NCBI GenBank assembly: GCA_964548175.1
Contig: CAZJQS010000022.1
Location: 1-64,000 of the forward strand
Origin: JANQPA01 sp964548175
GTDB lineage: Bacteria > Bacteroidota > Bacteroidia > Chitinophagales > Saprospiraceae
Reading direction: 5' to 3'
Length of the DNA: 64,000 nt
Part shown: piece after piece, positions 1-8,525 of the stretch
Layout: each line of letters starts with the position of its first letter
Position numbering within the stretch: the stretch's first letter is position 1
The notes under the pieces: model-generated
The model's database searches: none
What the model was told of the DNA's origin: nothing
What the model saw: only the letters and a program-made list of their open reading frames with translations
Program-made: the position numbers and the translations under genes

Positions 1-114
1 CAAAACCCAAAACTCAAAACCCAAAACCCAAAACCCAAAACTCAAAACTCAAAACTCAAAACCCAAAACTCAAAACTCAAAACCCAAAACCCAAAACTCA
101 AAACTCAAAACTCA
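1..114. repeat. Heptanucleotide tandem repeat abutting gldA
   Basis: The whole stretch from the window edge to the gldA start codon consists of 7-nt units of two kinds, AAAACCC and AAAACTC, in mixed order (about 16 units). The last unit runs straight into the ATG at 115, so the repeat occupies the position of the 5' untranslated region. The left end is cut by the window, so the full length is unknown. The minus strand carries GGGTTTT units with runs of three G. A related A/C-rich tract lies at 18501-18563. Confidence 0.95.
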
Positions 115-1020
115 ATGTCCATACACGTACATCAACTTTCCAAAGCCTTCGGTCCTCAAAAGGCTGTCGACAACATCTCCTTTAAGGCGAGAAAAGGAGA
201 GGTGCTGGGCTTCCTTGGGCCGAACGGCGCCGGAAAAACCACCACCATGAAAATCATCACCTGCTTTCTGCCGCAAACGGAAGGCCGGGTCGAAGTTTGT
301 GGGTATGATGTGGAAAAAAACAGCATGGAAGTCAGAAAACGTATTGGTTATTTACCCGAACACAATCCGCTGTATAAGGAAATGTATGTGCGCGAATACC
401 TCCGCTTTGTCGGACAAATCCACGGGGTCAAAAAACTGAACGCCAAAGTGGAAGAAATGATCGGTATCACCGGACTGGAACGCGAACAACACAAGCTCAT
501 CGGCGCTTTATCCAAAGGATATCGACAACGGGTAGGCCTGGCTCAAGCTATGATCCACGATCCGGAAGTACTGATCCTGGACGAGCCGACTGCAGGTCTG
601 GACCCCAACCAATTAGAGGAGATCAGGCAACTGATCAAACAGATCGGCCAAGAGAAAACAGTTATCTTCTCTACCCACATCATGCAGGAAGTACAGTTAC
701 TCTGCGATCGGGTCGTGATCATTAATAAGGGTAAACTGGTGGCGAATGACCCGGTGGAAGTGCTGCAACAAAAGATCGAAGGCCGCAGGGTTACCATCGC
801 CCTTTTCGATCAGCCGGTGGAAAAAGAGCAACTCCTCAAGATTGAAAGTGTTGGAGAAGTACAGGCATTGGACGAGTACCGGTGGCAGTTGTTTTCCACC
901 GAGGATATTCGCAAAGCTGTCTTCGAGTTTGCCGTCGATCAGCAGATAGTGCTGCTGGAGTTATACCCGCGGGTGTCTACAGTGGAAGATGTTTTCCAGA
1001 AGTTAACGAAAAACTCATGA
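115..1020 (+). CDS. gldA: Gliding motility ABC transporter ATPase GldA
   Basis: ATP-binding subunit of the GldA-GldF-GldG ABC transporter, which is needed for gliding in Flavobacterium-type Bacteroidota; the transported substrate is unknown. The 301-residue protein has Walker A GPNGAGKT at residues 35-42, the ABC signature LSKGYRQ at 132-138 and Walker B LILDEP at 153-158, followed by a C-terminal extension of about 90 residues typical of the GldA/CcmA-like group. The ATG at 115 follows a heptamer repeat tract directly. The stop codon overlaps the start of the next gene (ATGA), which suggests translational coupling. The permease genes gldF and gldG follow on the same strand, supporting the assignment over other DrrA-like ATPases. 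Confidence 0.93.
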   Translation: MSIHVHQLSKAFGPQKAVDNISFKARKGEVLGFLGPNGAGKTTTMKIITCFLPQTEGRVEVCGYDVEKNSMEVRKRIGYLPEHNPLYKEMYVREYLRFVGQIHGVKKLNAKVEEMIGITGLEREQHKLIGALSKGYRQRVGLAQAMIHDPEVLILDEPTAGLDPNQLEEIRQLIKQIGQEKTVIFSTHIMQEVQLLCDRVVIINKGKLVANDPVEVLQQKIEGRRVTIALFDQPVEKEQLLKIESVGEVQALDEYRWQLFSTEDIRKAVFEFAVDQQIVLLELYPRVSTVEDVFQKLTKNS

Positions 1021-1697
1021 TGATGCCGAGGCTTGTTTTCCTTTTGTCGTACTTCATTTTCTTAATGGCAAGCTTGCAGGCCCAGGATAGCATGCTGCTC
1101 AACCGCTCTTTTCGCTTCGATGACGGCATCTACCTGAATTACGAACAATTTAAAAACAACCGCCCGGCTTACAGCATGGAGGACATCAGTATGGTTTATG
1201 TCGTTAATCCTCAAACCCTATTGGCGCAGGTAGCCTCCGTAACCTTACCTTCCGAAGAAAAGTTAGACCTCTCGAAACTCTGGGGGGTATGCATCAAAGG
1301 GCGCCCGTTTATCCAGGTTAACAAAGAACGCGTGGGAAAATCACTGGCCAGTTTCGCAGGATTTAGCGTCCTCGGACAATTGTGTTTTTTTACCTTTGAC
1401 GTCCCGGTGGAAGTTCCGGTAGAGATAAAAGCTTATAACCCCCTGACCGGAAAGCCTTTCCGCAGCGGCACGATCAGCAAAACGGAAGTCCGACAAGCTC
1501 AACTGATGATGGATTTTCAGAGCGGTGAGATCCTCCCGTTTTCCAAAAATAATTTGCTCAAATGGGTAGATAACGATTCCCGCATCAGCAATCTGGTGCG
1601 CAGCCTGGAACCCGATGACGGGGATACCTTGCTAAGGGCTTTAATCGCTTATAATGACCGGAACCTGCTGTTCATTAAAGTAGAAAGTAGAAAGTAA
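1017..1697 (+). CDS. Secreted hypothetical protein between gldA and gldF
   Basis: I do not recognise the family. The start at 1017 overlaps the gldA stop by 4 nt (ATGATGATG, three possible adjacent starts) and gives 226 residues. It begins with a clear signal peptide: basic MMMPR, a hydrophobic core, and an AQA-like cleavage region near residue 23. The mature part looks like a soluble mixed alpha/beta domain with no further membrane segment and no cysteine cluster. The longer reading from 882 would run through the end of gldA and bury the signal peptide, so it is rejected. Position in the gld operon suggests an envelope role, but this is inference. The last codons (V-E-S-R-K) are made by a GTAGAAA heptamer repeat, so the C terminus may vary. 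Confidence 0.8.
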   Translation: MMMPRLVFLLSYFIFLMASLQAQDSMLLNRSFRFDDGIYLNYEQFKNNRPAYSMEDISMVYVVNPQTLLAQVASVTLPSEEKLDLSKLWGVCIKGRPFIQVNKERVGKSLASFAGFSVLGQLCFFTFDVPVEVPVEIKAYNPLTGKPFRSGTISKTEVRQAQLMMDFQSGEILPFSKNNLLKWVDNDSRISNLVRSLEPDDGDTLLRALIAYNDRNLLFIKVESRK

Positions 1698-1760
1698 AAG
1701 GATGAAGGATGAAAGTAGGGCGGTTACCCCTCAAGGGAGGGGCAGAAAAAAGGTCGAACA

Positions 1761-1781
1761 ACCAATAACCAATAACCAACA
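1761..1781 (+). repeat. ACCAATA heptamer repeat abutting gldF
   Basis: Three consecutive 7-nt units, ACCAATA, ACCAATA and ACCAACA, end exactly at the A of the gldF start codon. This repeats the arrangement at gldA with a different heptamer. Nearby, at about 1679-1697, lies a second heptamer run built on GTAGAAA. Confidence 0.85.
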
Positions 1782-2512
1782 TGCTTAGCATATTTCTAAA
1801 AGAAGTCAACGGATTTTTCAGTTCACTCATCGGCTATATAGCGATTGGAGTGTTTTTGATCATTCTGGGGCTCGTACTGTTTGTTTTTCCCGATACCAGC
1901 CTGCTTGATTACCGTTTTGCGACGCTGGATCAGTTATTTGATATTGGGCCGTTGATCTTTATGTTTCTGGTGCCGGCAATTACCATGCGGTTGTTTGCTG
2001 AAGAGAACCAGAGTGGGACCATTGAGTTGTTGGTGACCCGACCCATTAGCGATTTACAGATCATTATGGGCAAGTACTGGGCGGCAATGCTGGTGATCTT
2101 TTTTGCGATCCTGCCGACGGTGTTGTACTACATCACTGTTTATCAATTAGGGGAGCCCAGAGGAAACCTGGACAGCGGCGCTATTTTGGGCTCCTACCTG
2201 GGGCTGTTTTTGCTGGCCGGGGCTTTTGCCGCCATCGGCCTATTTGCGTCTTCGGTAAGTCAAAACCAGATCATCGCCTTTGTAATGGCCACATTTTTGT
2301 GTTTTGTATTTTATTACGGCTTTTTCTTTATTAGTAAACTGCCGGTTTTTGTAGGGAAAATCGACGACCTGATCCAAATGATCGGGATTGACTATCACTA
2401 CACCTCCATCAGCAGAGGAGTGGTTGACACCCGGGATGTGATCTACTTTTTCTCCCTGATTGCTTTGTTTATTGTTCTAACACAATTATCGATGGAAAGA
2501 AGAAAATGGTAA
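1781..2512 (+). CDS. gldF: Gliding motility ABC transporter permease GldF
   Basis: Membrane permease partner of GldA. The 243-residue protein has about six hydrophobic segments in the ABC-2 permease pattern: residues 15-35, 55-75, 105-125, 135-160, 165-185 and 220-240. It also has the motif region MRLFAEENQSGTIELLVTRP near residues 68-87, which is characteristic of the NosY/GldF-type ABC-2 permeases of Bacteroidota. It starts with ATG immediately after a heptamer repeat and is followed 24 nt downstream by gldG. Function rests on the family and the gldA/gldG context. Confidence 0.92.
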   Translation: MLSIFLKEVNGFFSSLIGYIAIGVFLIILGLVLFVFPDTSLLDYRFATLDQLFDIGPLIFMFLVPAITMRLFAEENQSGTIELLVTRPISDLQIIMGKYWAAMLVIFFAILPTVLYYITVYQLGEPRGNLDSGAILGSYLGLFLLAGAFAAIGLFASSVSQNQIIAFVMATFLCFVFYYGFFFISKLPVFVGKIDDLIQMIGIDYHYTSISRGVVDTRDVIYFFSLIALFIVLTQLSMERRKW

Positions 2513-2536
2513 AATGGTGAAATTAAGAGATAACTG

Positions 2537-4252
2537 ATGCAAAAAAATAAAAAACTACAATCCTTCATCCAGTTCGGTCTGATCCTGGGCATATTGATCC
2601 TGATCAATATCCTGGCCAATGTCCGGGTAGGTAATCAACCTATGTATACCTATTTGGACCTGACGGAAGATAAAAGATACTCCCTGACCCAACCGACACG
2701 GAATCTGCTCCGTGGCCTGGACGATGTCGTCTATGTCCAGGTGCTCCTTGCCGGAGAATTCCCTGCCGGCTTTAAACGCCTTCAGCGAGCTACCCGCGAA
2801 ATGCTGGAAGATTTCCGTAGTGAGTCCGGCTACATCGAGTTTGCCTTCGAGGATCCCAATCAGGGGTCCGTAGAAGAAATTAACGAAAGAAGAGAAACCT
2901 ACGCCAAGGATGGTATCGTGCCGACTACTTTGAGAGTCAAGGAAAATAATGAAACCAGCGTCAAGCTCATCTATCCCTATGCTGTATTTTATTACAAAGG
3001 CCGGTCTATGCCGGTACAGTTGCTCGAAAATCAGGTGCCGGGGATGCCTCAGGAGATCGTCCTGAACAATTCCGTAGGGCTATTGGAATATAAATTTGCC
3101 AATGCAATTCAAAAATTACAACAATCCGTCAAAAGGCCTGTTGCCTTCAGCATGGGGCACGGTGAGCTGGCCCCTGCCCAAACTGCCGACCTGGAGCGTT
3201 CTCTGCGGCGCTTTTATGAAACCGGACGCATTAATCCGGACAGCACCACTTACATCAGTCAGGAACTGGCGGCGCTGATCATTGCCAAACCGACCCGGCC
3301 TTTTTCCGAAAAAGATAAATTTAAGATTGACCAATACATCATGAACGGAGGAAAGGTCCTCTGGCTGATCGATAAGATAGCCGTCAGCCTGGATAGCCTG
3401 GCCGGAGGCTTATATTTGCCAAGAGAATTCGAATTGAACCTGGACGACCTGCTGTTCAGGTACGGCATTCGCATACAACCCAACCTGGTGCTGGATATAC
3501 AATCGACCGTGATCCCCCTGGCTGTAGGCAAGGTAGGAAATGCACCTCAGTTTGACTTCTTTGAATATCCCTATCACCCCATTGTAACGCCTGCTTCCAA
3601 ACACCCAGTGGTCAAAAGTGTGGATGGGGTGAACCTGAGATTCGCCAGTGCTATCGATACCAGCGTACGTACAGAAACGCAACTGGAAAAAACGGTTTTA
3701 CTCAGTACCTCTCCTAAATCGCGCATGCAGTATCTGCCGATCCGGATGGATTTTGAGTTTGTTAAATACGGGCTGGATCCCAACCTGTTCGATAAAGGCC
3801 GACAACCCGTAGCCCTCGCCCTGGAAGGGGTTTTTCCCTCACGCTATGAAAACAGGATCACTCCCATCATGCGGCAGGGATTGGAAGAATTGGGACAGTC
3901 CTTTAAGGCCGAAAGCGAACCGAATAAAATGATCATCGTCGCAGACGGTGACGTTGCCCGCAGCAGGGTCAACCCCAGGACCAGTGAAATGGCGCCGCTG
4001 GGCTATAACGAATACGACCAGCAACTCTACGCCAATAAAGAGTTTTTACTCAACGCCATCGAATACCTCGTCGATGATACCGGCCTGATCGAAGCTCGTG
4101 GTAAAGAGGTCAAACTCCGGCTGATGGATCGCGCCAAAGTAGAGCAGGAAAGAACTTTCTGGCAACTGCTCAACCTGTTGATCCCCATCGCCTTTTTGCT
4201 GATCTTTGGGGTAGCCTTTAACTTTGTGAGAAGGAAAAGATTTGCAAAGTAA
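2537..4252 (+). CDS. gldG: Gliding motility-associated ABC transporter substrate-binding protein GldG
   Basis: Third component of the gliding ABC transporter. The 571-residue protein has an N-terminal membrane anchor (about residues 11-29), a large periplasmic region with the GldG-type ABC-transport auxiliary domain, and a C-terminal membrane segment (about 545-563) followed by a basic tail. Typical features are YSLTQPTRNLL near the N terminus (T at about residues 51-55) and the KPTRPFSEKDKFKIDQYIMNGGK region, which resembles the IMNGG motif of this family. Length and topology match GldG of other Bacteroidota. It follows gldF by 24 nt and precedes a DUF4340 gene. Confidence 0.93.
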   Translation: MQKNKKLQSFIQFGLILGILILINILANVRVGNQPMYTYLDLTEDKRYSLTQPTRNLLRGLDDVVYVQVLLAGEFPAGFKRLQRATREMLEDFRSESGYIEFAFEDPNQGSVEEINERRETYAKDGIVPTTLRVKENNETSVKLIYPYAVFYYKGRSMPVQLLENQVPGMPQEIVLNNSVGLLEYKFANAIQKLQQSVKRPVAFSMGHGELAPAQTADLERSLRRFYETGRINPDSTTYISQELAALIIAKPTRPFSEKDKFKIDQYIMNGGKVLWLIDKIAVSLDSLAGGLYLPREFELNLDDLLFRYGIRIQPNLVLDIQSTVIPLAVGKVGNAPQFDFFEYPYHPIVTPASKHPVVKSVDGVNLRFASAIDTSVRTETQLEKTVLLSTSPKSRMQYLPIRMDFEFVKYGLDPNLFDKGRQPVALALEGVFPSRYENRITPIMRQGLEELGQSFKAESEPNKMIIVADGDVARSRVNPRTSEMAPLGYNEYDQQLYANKEFLLNAIEYLVDDTGLIEARGKEVKLRLMDRAKVEQERTFWQLLNLLIPIAFLLIFGVAFNFVRRKRFAK

Positions 4253-4319
4253 TAAAAACAGGTTCACGTGTTCCCGTCCAGACTATGACCAGGGCACCTG
4301 AACATCCGAAAACATTCAG

Positions 4320-5342
4320 ATGAATAGACTAACCATATCTTTGATCCTTTTTTTGGTGCTCGCCAGCATCTTCGGCTATCTGCTGGTCACCAGGAATATC
4401 GAAAACGATACTTCTTTACTGGTGGCTGATCGCCAATTTGCAGTGGAAGAGACCGAGAACATTCATAAGATCTTTATCGTCGATCGCCGGGGTAATGAAA
4501 CCTTGCTGACCAGAGCAAACGGAACATGGCGGTACAATAACCAGTATAAAGCCCGGGAAAATGCCATCGACAACCTGCTGGATGCCGTCAGCAGAATCCA
4601 GGTGAAATACAAACCACCGGAGGCAGCCCTCTCCAATATGATCAAGGAGCTCTCGAGTGAAGGTATTAAGGTAGAGCTTTATGGAAAGACTGGTAAGTTG
4701 CTGAAAGCTTATTATATAGGCGGTGGAACTGCTGATGAACGTGGAACCCACGCCATCATGGAAGGGGCCGAACAACCCTACGTGACCCATATACCCGGGT
4801 GGGAGGGTAACCTGCGCTTTCGCTTTAACCTGACAGGCGACGACTGGCGGGATAAAACCTTGCTGGATTTTCAGCCTGAAGAGATCGCCTCCGTAAGCGT
4901 TGAGTATCCCAAACAACGGAATCGTTCCTTTCATTTGTTTAACCAAAACGGCCGGTATTCCGTGATCCCTTTTTATGAGATCACTCCTGAGATCAACCAG
5001 CCCGTTGATCAGGGCAGAGCCGAAGCTTACCTGACCAACTTCGAGAGCATCGTCGCGGAAGCTTTTGAAAACGAAAACCCCATCAAAGACTCCATTTTAC
5101 AGCTTGTGCCGTTCAGCGTTATTAAAGTAAAAACTCAAAGAGGGCTGGAGACGGAACTTCGCCTTTTTCCTGTCATCCCCAGAGGCGTAACCATCGATCC
5201 TAAAACGGGCCTGCAGCAAAATGCCCAGATCGAGCGCTTTTTCGTGGAATACAACAACAATGATTTTATGCTGGCGCAGAATAGAGTAGTGAAAGAGATC
5301 TTGTGGGGCTATGATTTTTTTTTTGATACAGAAAAACGCTGA
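4320..5342 (+). CDS. DUF4340 domain-containing membrane-anchored protein
   Basis: The 340-residue protein has one N-terminal membrane segment (about residues 6-25) and an extracytoplasmic domain. The pattern 'DRQFAVEETENIHKIFIVDRRGNETLLTR... W.YN..Y.A....I..LL' is that of DUF4340 proteins, which often lie next to GldG-like ABC transporter genes. It lies 67 nt after gldG on the same strand and probably belongs to the same operon. No enzymatic motif is visible. A structural or accessory role in the GldFG complex is an inference from context. Confidence 0.82.
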   Translation: MNRLTISLILFLVLASIFGYLLVTRNIENDTSLLVADRQFAVEETENIHKIFIVDRRGNETLLTRANGTWRYNNQYKARENAIDNLLDAVSRIQVKYKPPEAALSNMIKELSSEGIKVELYGKTGKLLKAYYIGGGTADERGTHAIMEGAEQPYVTHIPGWEGNLRFRFNLTGDDWRDKTLLDFQPEEIASVSVEYPKQRNRSFHLFNQNGRYSVIPFYEITPEINQPVDQGRAEAYLTNFESIVAEAFENENPIKDSILQLVPFSVIKVKTQRGLETELRLFPVIPRGVTIDPKTGLQQNAQIERFFVEYNNNDFMLAQNRVVKEILWGYDFFFDTEKR

Positions 5343-5443
5343 TGATACTGTCCTTTTTAGCTGGATACGGTAAAATGCGGTGTCTATTCTGTTGTACTAA
5401 AAATTGATTTTCTTCCATAAAATGTGACCGGAAACTCCAAAAA

Positions 5444-6703
5444 ATGAAAAAGAACAGCTACTTCATCAGCGTTTTCTTCCTGCTACTGTTTCTATCCAGT
5501 TCCTGGACCGCAGACCCCCAGTGGGGGTTTTGGGGGCACCGCCGGATCAACCGTATAGCCGTTTTTTCCCTGCCTCCCGAAATGATCGTTTTTTTCAAAA
5601 AGAACATAGAGTTCGTTACCGAGCATGCCGTGGATCCTGATAAAAGGCGGTACGCCACCAAATTTGAGGGGCCACGTCATTTCATCGATATTGACCATTG
5701 GGGAGTATACCCCTTCCATGAAGTTCCTCGGGACTGGACGGAGGCGCTGGCCCGCTACACCGATGTTTATCTCATAGACGAAAACAATGATTCTCTGCAG
5801 CTTTTCGGTAACAAGGTCATTGACTGGGGAGCGAGAGCGTTGAAATATATCGGCGAAACCGAGAAAAACCTGGATTTCTGGCCGGCAGAAGGGCTGGAAA
5901 AAGAAGCCTATCTGACTTTTTTCCGCAACTACATTCAGCCTCAATACTACGAAGATGTCTGGACCCTTCCTTGTGATCTGCTGGCGGATCAACTAGGGAT
6001 CGAGGCCGGTTGTGAACAGGTAGTTGCTATTGATCGCTTTTCGGAATATGGCATCGTTCCTTATCATCTGCTGCAAATGCAAAACCGGCTGACCAACGCC
6101 TTTCGGTCAGGAGAGGAAAAAGCCATCCTTCGATTGGCCACCGAAATGGGACATTATGTCGGGGATGCCTCTGTGCCGTTGCATACAACCGAGAATTACA
6201 ACGGCCAGCTGACCGACCAGATTGGGATACATGCTTTTTGGGAGAGCCGGATTCCGGAGCTGTTTGCGGATAAAGAATACGATCTGTTCGTGGGAAAAGC
6301 TCAATACATTGAAAACCCCAAGGAATACTTCTGGGACATCGTCCTGTCGAGTCACGTATTGGTAGATAGTGTGCTGGCTATTGAAAAAAGGCTTAGCCAG
6401 GACTTTCCGCAAGATCAGCAATTTTGTTTTGACGAGCGATTGGGGCGCACGCTGCGCATCGAATGCGAAGCCTACGCCCGAGCGTATCAGAACGAAATGC
6501 AAGGTATGGTCGAACAACGCATGCGGGACGCCATTCTCAGTATTGCCAGCTGCTGGTATACGGCCTGGATCGATGCCGGCCAGCCCGATCTGAGCAGGCT
6601 GGGAGAGGCAGCACTGTCAAAAGGGGAGTTAGAAGAACTGAAAAAGCTGGAGGAAAAATCCAGGACGGGGACTATTATCGGCCGGGAACATCAAAATAAT
6701 TAA
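5444..6703 (+). CDS. S1/P1 nuclease / zinc-dependent phospholipase C-like secreted protein
   Basis: The 419-residue protein begins with a signal peptide (hydrophobic residues 8-20) followed directly by WGFWGHRRINRIAV (residues 27-40). This is the conserved N terminus of the S1/P1 nuclease and phospholipase C fold, in which the mature N-terminal Trp and the following His bind zinc. GHYVGDASVPLHTT at about 236-249 is the second conserved zinc-ligand motif (His237, Asp241, His247). The fold is alpha-helical and binds three zinc ions in characterised members. Whether this protein cuts nucleic acid or phospholipid cannot be told from sequence. It stands alone between the gld cluster and a lipid-carrier transporter gene. 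The family assignment is firm. Confidence 0.85.
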   Translation: MKKNSYFISVFFLLLFLSSSWTADPQWGFWGHRRINRIAVFSLPPEMIVFFKKNIEFVTEHAVDPDKRRYATKFEGPRHFIDIDHWGVYPFHEVPRDWTEALARYTDVYLIDENNDSLQLFGNKVIDWGARALKYIGETEKNLDFWPAEGLEKEAYLTFFRNYIQPQYYEDVWTLPCDLLADQLGIEAGCEQVVAIDRFSEYGIVPYHLLQMQNRLTNAFRSGEEKAILRLATEMGHYVGDASVPLHTTENYNGQLTDQIGIHAFWESRIPELFADKEYDLFVGKAQYIENPKEYFWDIVLSSHVLVDSVLAIEKRLSQDFPQDQQFCFDERLGRTLRIECEAYARAYQNEMQGMVEQRMRDAILSIASCWYTAWIDAGQPDLSRLGEAALSKGELEELKKLEEKSRTGTIIGREHQNN

Positions 6704-6746
6704 GGGAAAAAAACGAGGCTTGCTTTTTTCATTACCTTCCGGGTAG

Positions 6747-6754
6747 TACCTTTG
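6747..6754 (+). promoter_or_regulatory. Bacteroidota -7 box TACCTTTG before the DUF368 gene
   Basis: TACCTTTG fits the TAnnTTTG -7 consensus. It ends only 5 nt before the ATG at 6760, so transcription would start at or next to the start codon, giving a leaderless or nearly leaderless mRNA. The expected upstream TTTG box is only a T-rich run near 6724. Confidence 0.45.
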
Positions 6755-6759
6755 CGCCC

Positions 6760-7695
6760 ATGGAAAAAACGAATTTCATTTTATTGGCGCTCAAAGGTAT
6801 GGCCATGGGGATAGCAGAGGTCATACCCGGCGTTTCCGGCGGTACGATTGCGTTCATCACCGGCATATACGAAAGGCTGATCGAAGCCATTAAATCGATT
6901 CTCGGGCCGGAAGTGTGGATTACGCTGCGAAAGGAGGGACTTGCGGCGGCATGGAAGCGGGCCCAGGGCACTTTCCTTGTTTTTTTACTGATCGGAATGG
7001 CCATGGGAATAGTCCTTGGAGTTTTTGGCGTTTCTCATCTGCTGGAGAATTATCCGGTTTTATTGTGGGCCTTCTTTTTCGGCTTGATCATCGCTTCAGC
7101 CCTTTATATCGGCCGGTTGGTGGATCGTTGGACAGCTAAGGAGGTTATTGCCCTGATCGTTGGGACGGTAGTGGCTTATCTGATTACGGTTTTGAGCCCT
7201 GCACAGGGAAGCGACAGTCCCGGGGCTGTTTTTCTGGCCGGCGCTATCGCTATTTCCGCTTTAATTTTACCTGGGATTTCGGGCAGCTTCATTCTTTTGC
7301 TCATGGGGATGTACACGCTCATTATTCCATCTATAAAAAGTGTATTAGAAAATCAAGATGGGCAGAGTTTTGTCATTCTGCTTATTTTTGCATTAGGTTG
7401 TCTGGTGGGGCTGGCCACCTTTTCACGGGTTCTTTCCTGGATGTTTCGGCGCTATCATGGACTGACCATGGCCTTGCTGGCGGGTTTTATGATCGGCTCG
7501 CTGAACAAGATCTGGCCCTGGCGCAATGTGTTGTCTTACCGGATCGACAGCAGCGGCGAAAAGGTGCCTTTCCTGGAAAAAAGTGTGTTGCCCGGCGCCT
7601 TTGAAGGAGAGCCTTTTGTTTTGGGGGCTATTTTTATGATGGTCATGGGGTTTGTGGTGGTCTTTGGATTGGAACGCTTAGGGAAAAAAGAGTAA
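6760..7695 (+). CDS. DUF368 family polyprenyl-phosphate transporter (PopT-like)
   Basis: The 311-residue integral membrane protein has about eight to nine hydrophobic helices. Two similar halves carry matching motifs: GIAEVIPGVSGGTIAFITGIYERLIEA-like near residues 15-40 and ALILPGISGSFILLLMGMY near 167-186. The family, DUF368, was recently shown in other bacteria to include PopT, which recycles undecaprenyl phosphate across the cytoplasmic membrane for cell-wall synthesis. That role is transferred by family only. It starts with ATG at 6760 and carries its own likely promoter just upstream. No DedA-type UptA gene is visible nearby. Confidence 0.85.
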   Translation: MEKTNFILLALKGMAMGIAEVIPGVSGGTIAFITGIYERLIEAIKSILGPEVWITLRKEGLAAAWKRAQGTFLVFLLIGMAMGIVLGVFGVSHLLENYPVLLWAFFFGLIIASALYIGRLVDRWTAKEVIALIVGTVVAYLITVLSPAQGSDSPGAVFLAGAIAISALILPGISGSFILLLMGMYTLIIPSIKSVLENQDGQSFVILLIFALGCLVGLATFSRVLSWMFRRYHGLTMALLAGFMIGSLNKIWPWRNVLSYRIDSSGEKVPFLEKSVLPGAFEGEPFVLGAIFMMVMGFVVVFGLERLGKKE

Positions 7696-7746
7696 AACAG
7701 CCTGAAAAGTGTCTTTAGAAACCTTCACAGGCGAATTCACAAACAT

Positions 7747-8514
7747 ATGCAGATATTACAGCAGCATAAAAACTTACTCGGTCTGATCGGTTATCCGCTT
7801 TTTCATTCCTTCTCGAAAGGCTATTTTGCTCAAAAATTCGAAAAGGAAGAAATAGCAAATTTTTTTTATGAAAACTTTCCGATCCCAAAAGCAGGCCGGA
7901 TGCCGGACCTTTTTGAAGAATTTCCGAACCTGATAGGACTGAACGTGACCATCCCATACAAGGAGGCGGTCATTCCTCTGCTGGACACCTTGGACGCAGG
8001 CGCCAGGGCTGCAGGCGCCGTCAATACCATCAAAAGAATGCCTGATGGACAATTGAAAGGGTTCAATACCGATGTTTACGGTTTCCAGCGATCCCTGGAG
8101 AAAAAGGTGGAGGATGATGGCCTAAGCATAAAGGGTGCATTGGTTTTGGGTACAGGCGGCGGCGCCAAAGCGGTAAAGTATGTTTTAGAAAAAAAGCATA
8201 TTTCTTGTCAGATAGTGTCGAGGCAGCCGGGAAAAGCAGATCTTACTTACGAGGAAATTGATGAGGAGAAAATATCGGAAAATCAATTGATCGTGAACAC
8301 AACACCCCTTGGGATGTCGCCAAAAACCGATACTTTTCCTATATTACCTTATCAATTTTTGACTGCAGACCATCTGCTGTACGATCTGGTATACAATCCG
8401 GCCAGAACCCTTTTCCTGCAAAAGGGAGAAGCCGTTGGAGCATCCACAAAAAATGGTCTGGACATGTTACATTTACAAGCCGAAAAAGCATGGGAAATCT
8501 GGACTTCCCAATAA
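7747..8514 (+). CDS. aroE: Shikimate dehydrogenase
   Basis: Reduces 3-dehydroshikimate to shikimate with NADPH in the chorismate pathway; cytosolic. The 255-residue protein has the substrate-binding Ser pair in HSFSKGYF (Ser21, Ser23), the catalytic Lys72 in NVTIPYK, Asn93 and Asp109 of the substrate site, the dinucleotide-binding loop GTGGGA at 135-140, and the late motifs NTTPLGM and YDLVYNP. The length is slightly below the 270 usual for AroE, as is common in Bacteroidota. The short distance to the proline dehydrogenase gene (11 nt) suggests co-transcription, although the pathways are unrelated. Confidence 0.95.
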   Translation: MQILQQHKNLLGLIGYPLFHSFSKGYFAQKFEKEEIANFFYENFPIPKAGRMPDLFEEFPNLIGLNVTIPYKEAVIPLLDTLDAGARAAGAVNTIKRMPDGQLKGFNTDVYGFQRSLEKKVEDDGLSIKGALVLGTGGGAKAVKYVLEKKHISCQIVSRQPGKADLTYEEIDEEKISENQLIVNTTPLGMSPKTDTFPILPYQFLTADHLLYDLVYNPARTLFLQKGEAVGASTKNGLDMLHLQAEKAWEIWTSQ

Positions 8515-8525
8515 ATTTTTGACCT

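Noticed and set aside
1..114. Heptamer tract as a CRISPR array
   Set aside because: Units are 7 nt with no spacers, and no cas genes are near.
882..1016. Longer N terminus for the secreted protein after gldA
   Set aside because: It would overlap gldA by 139 nt and place the signal peptide inside the protein.
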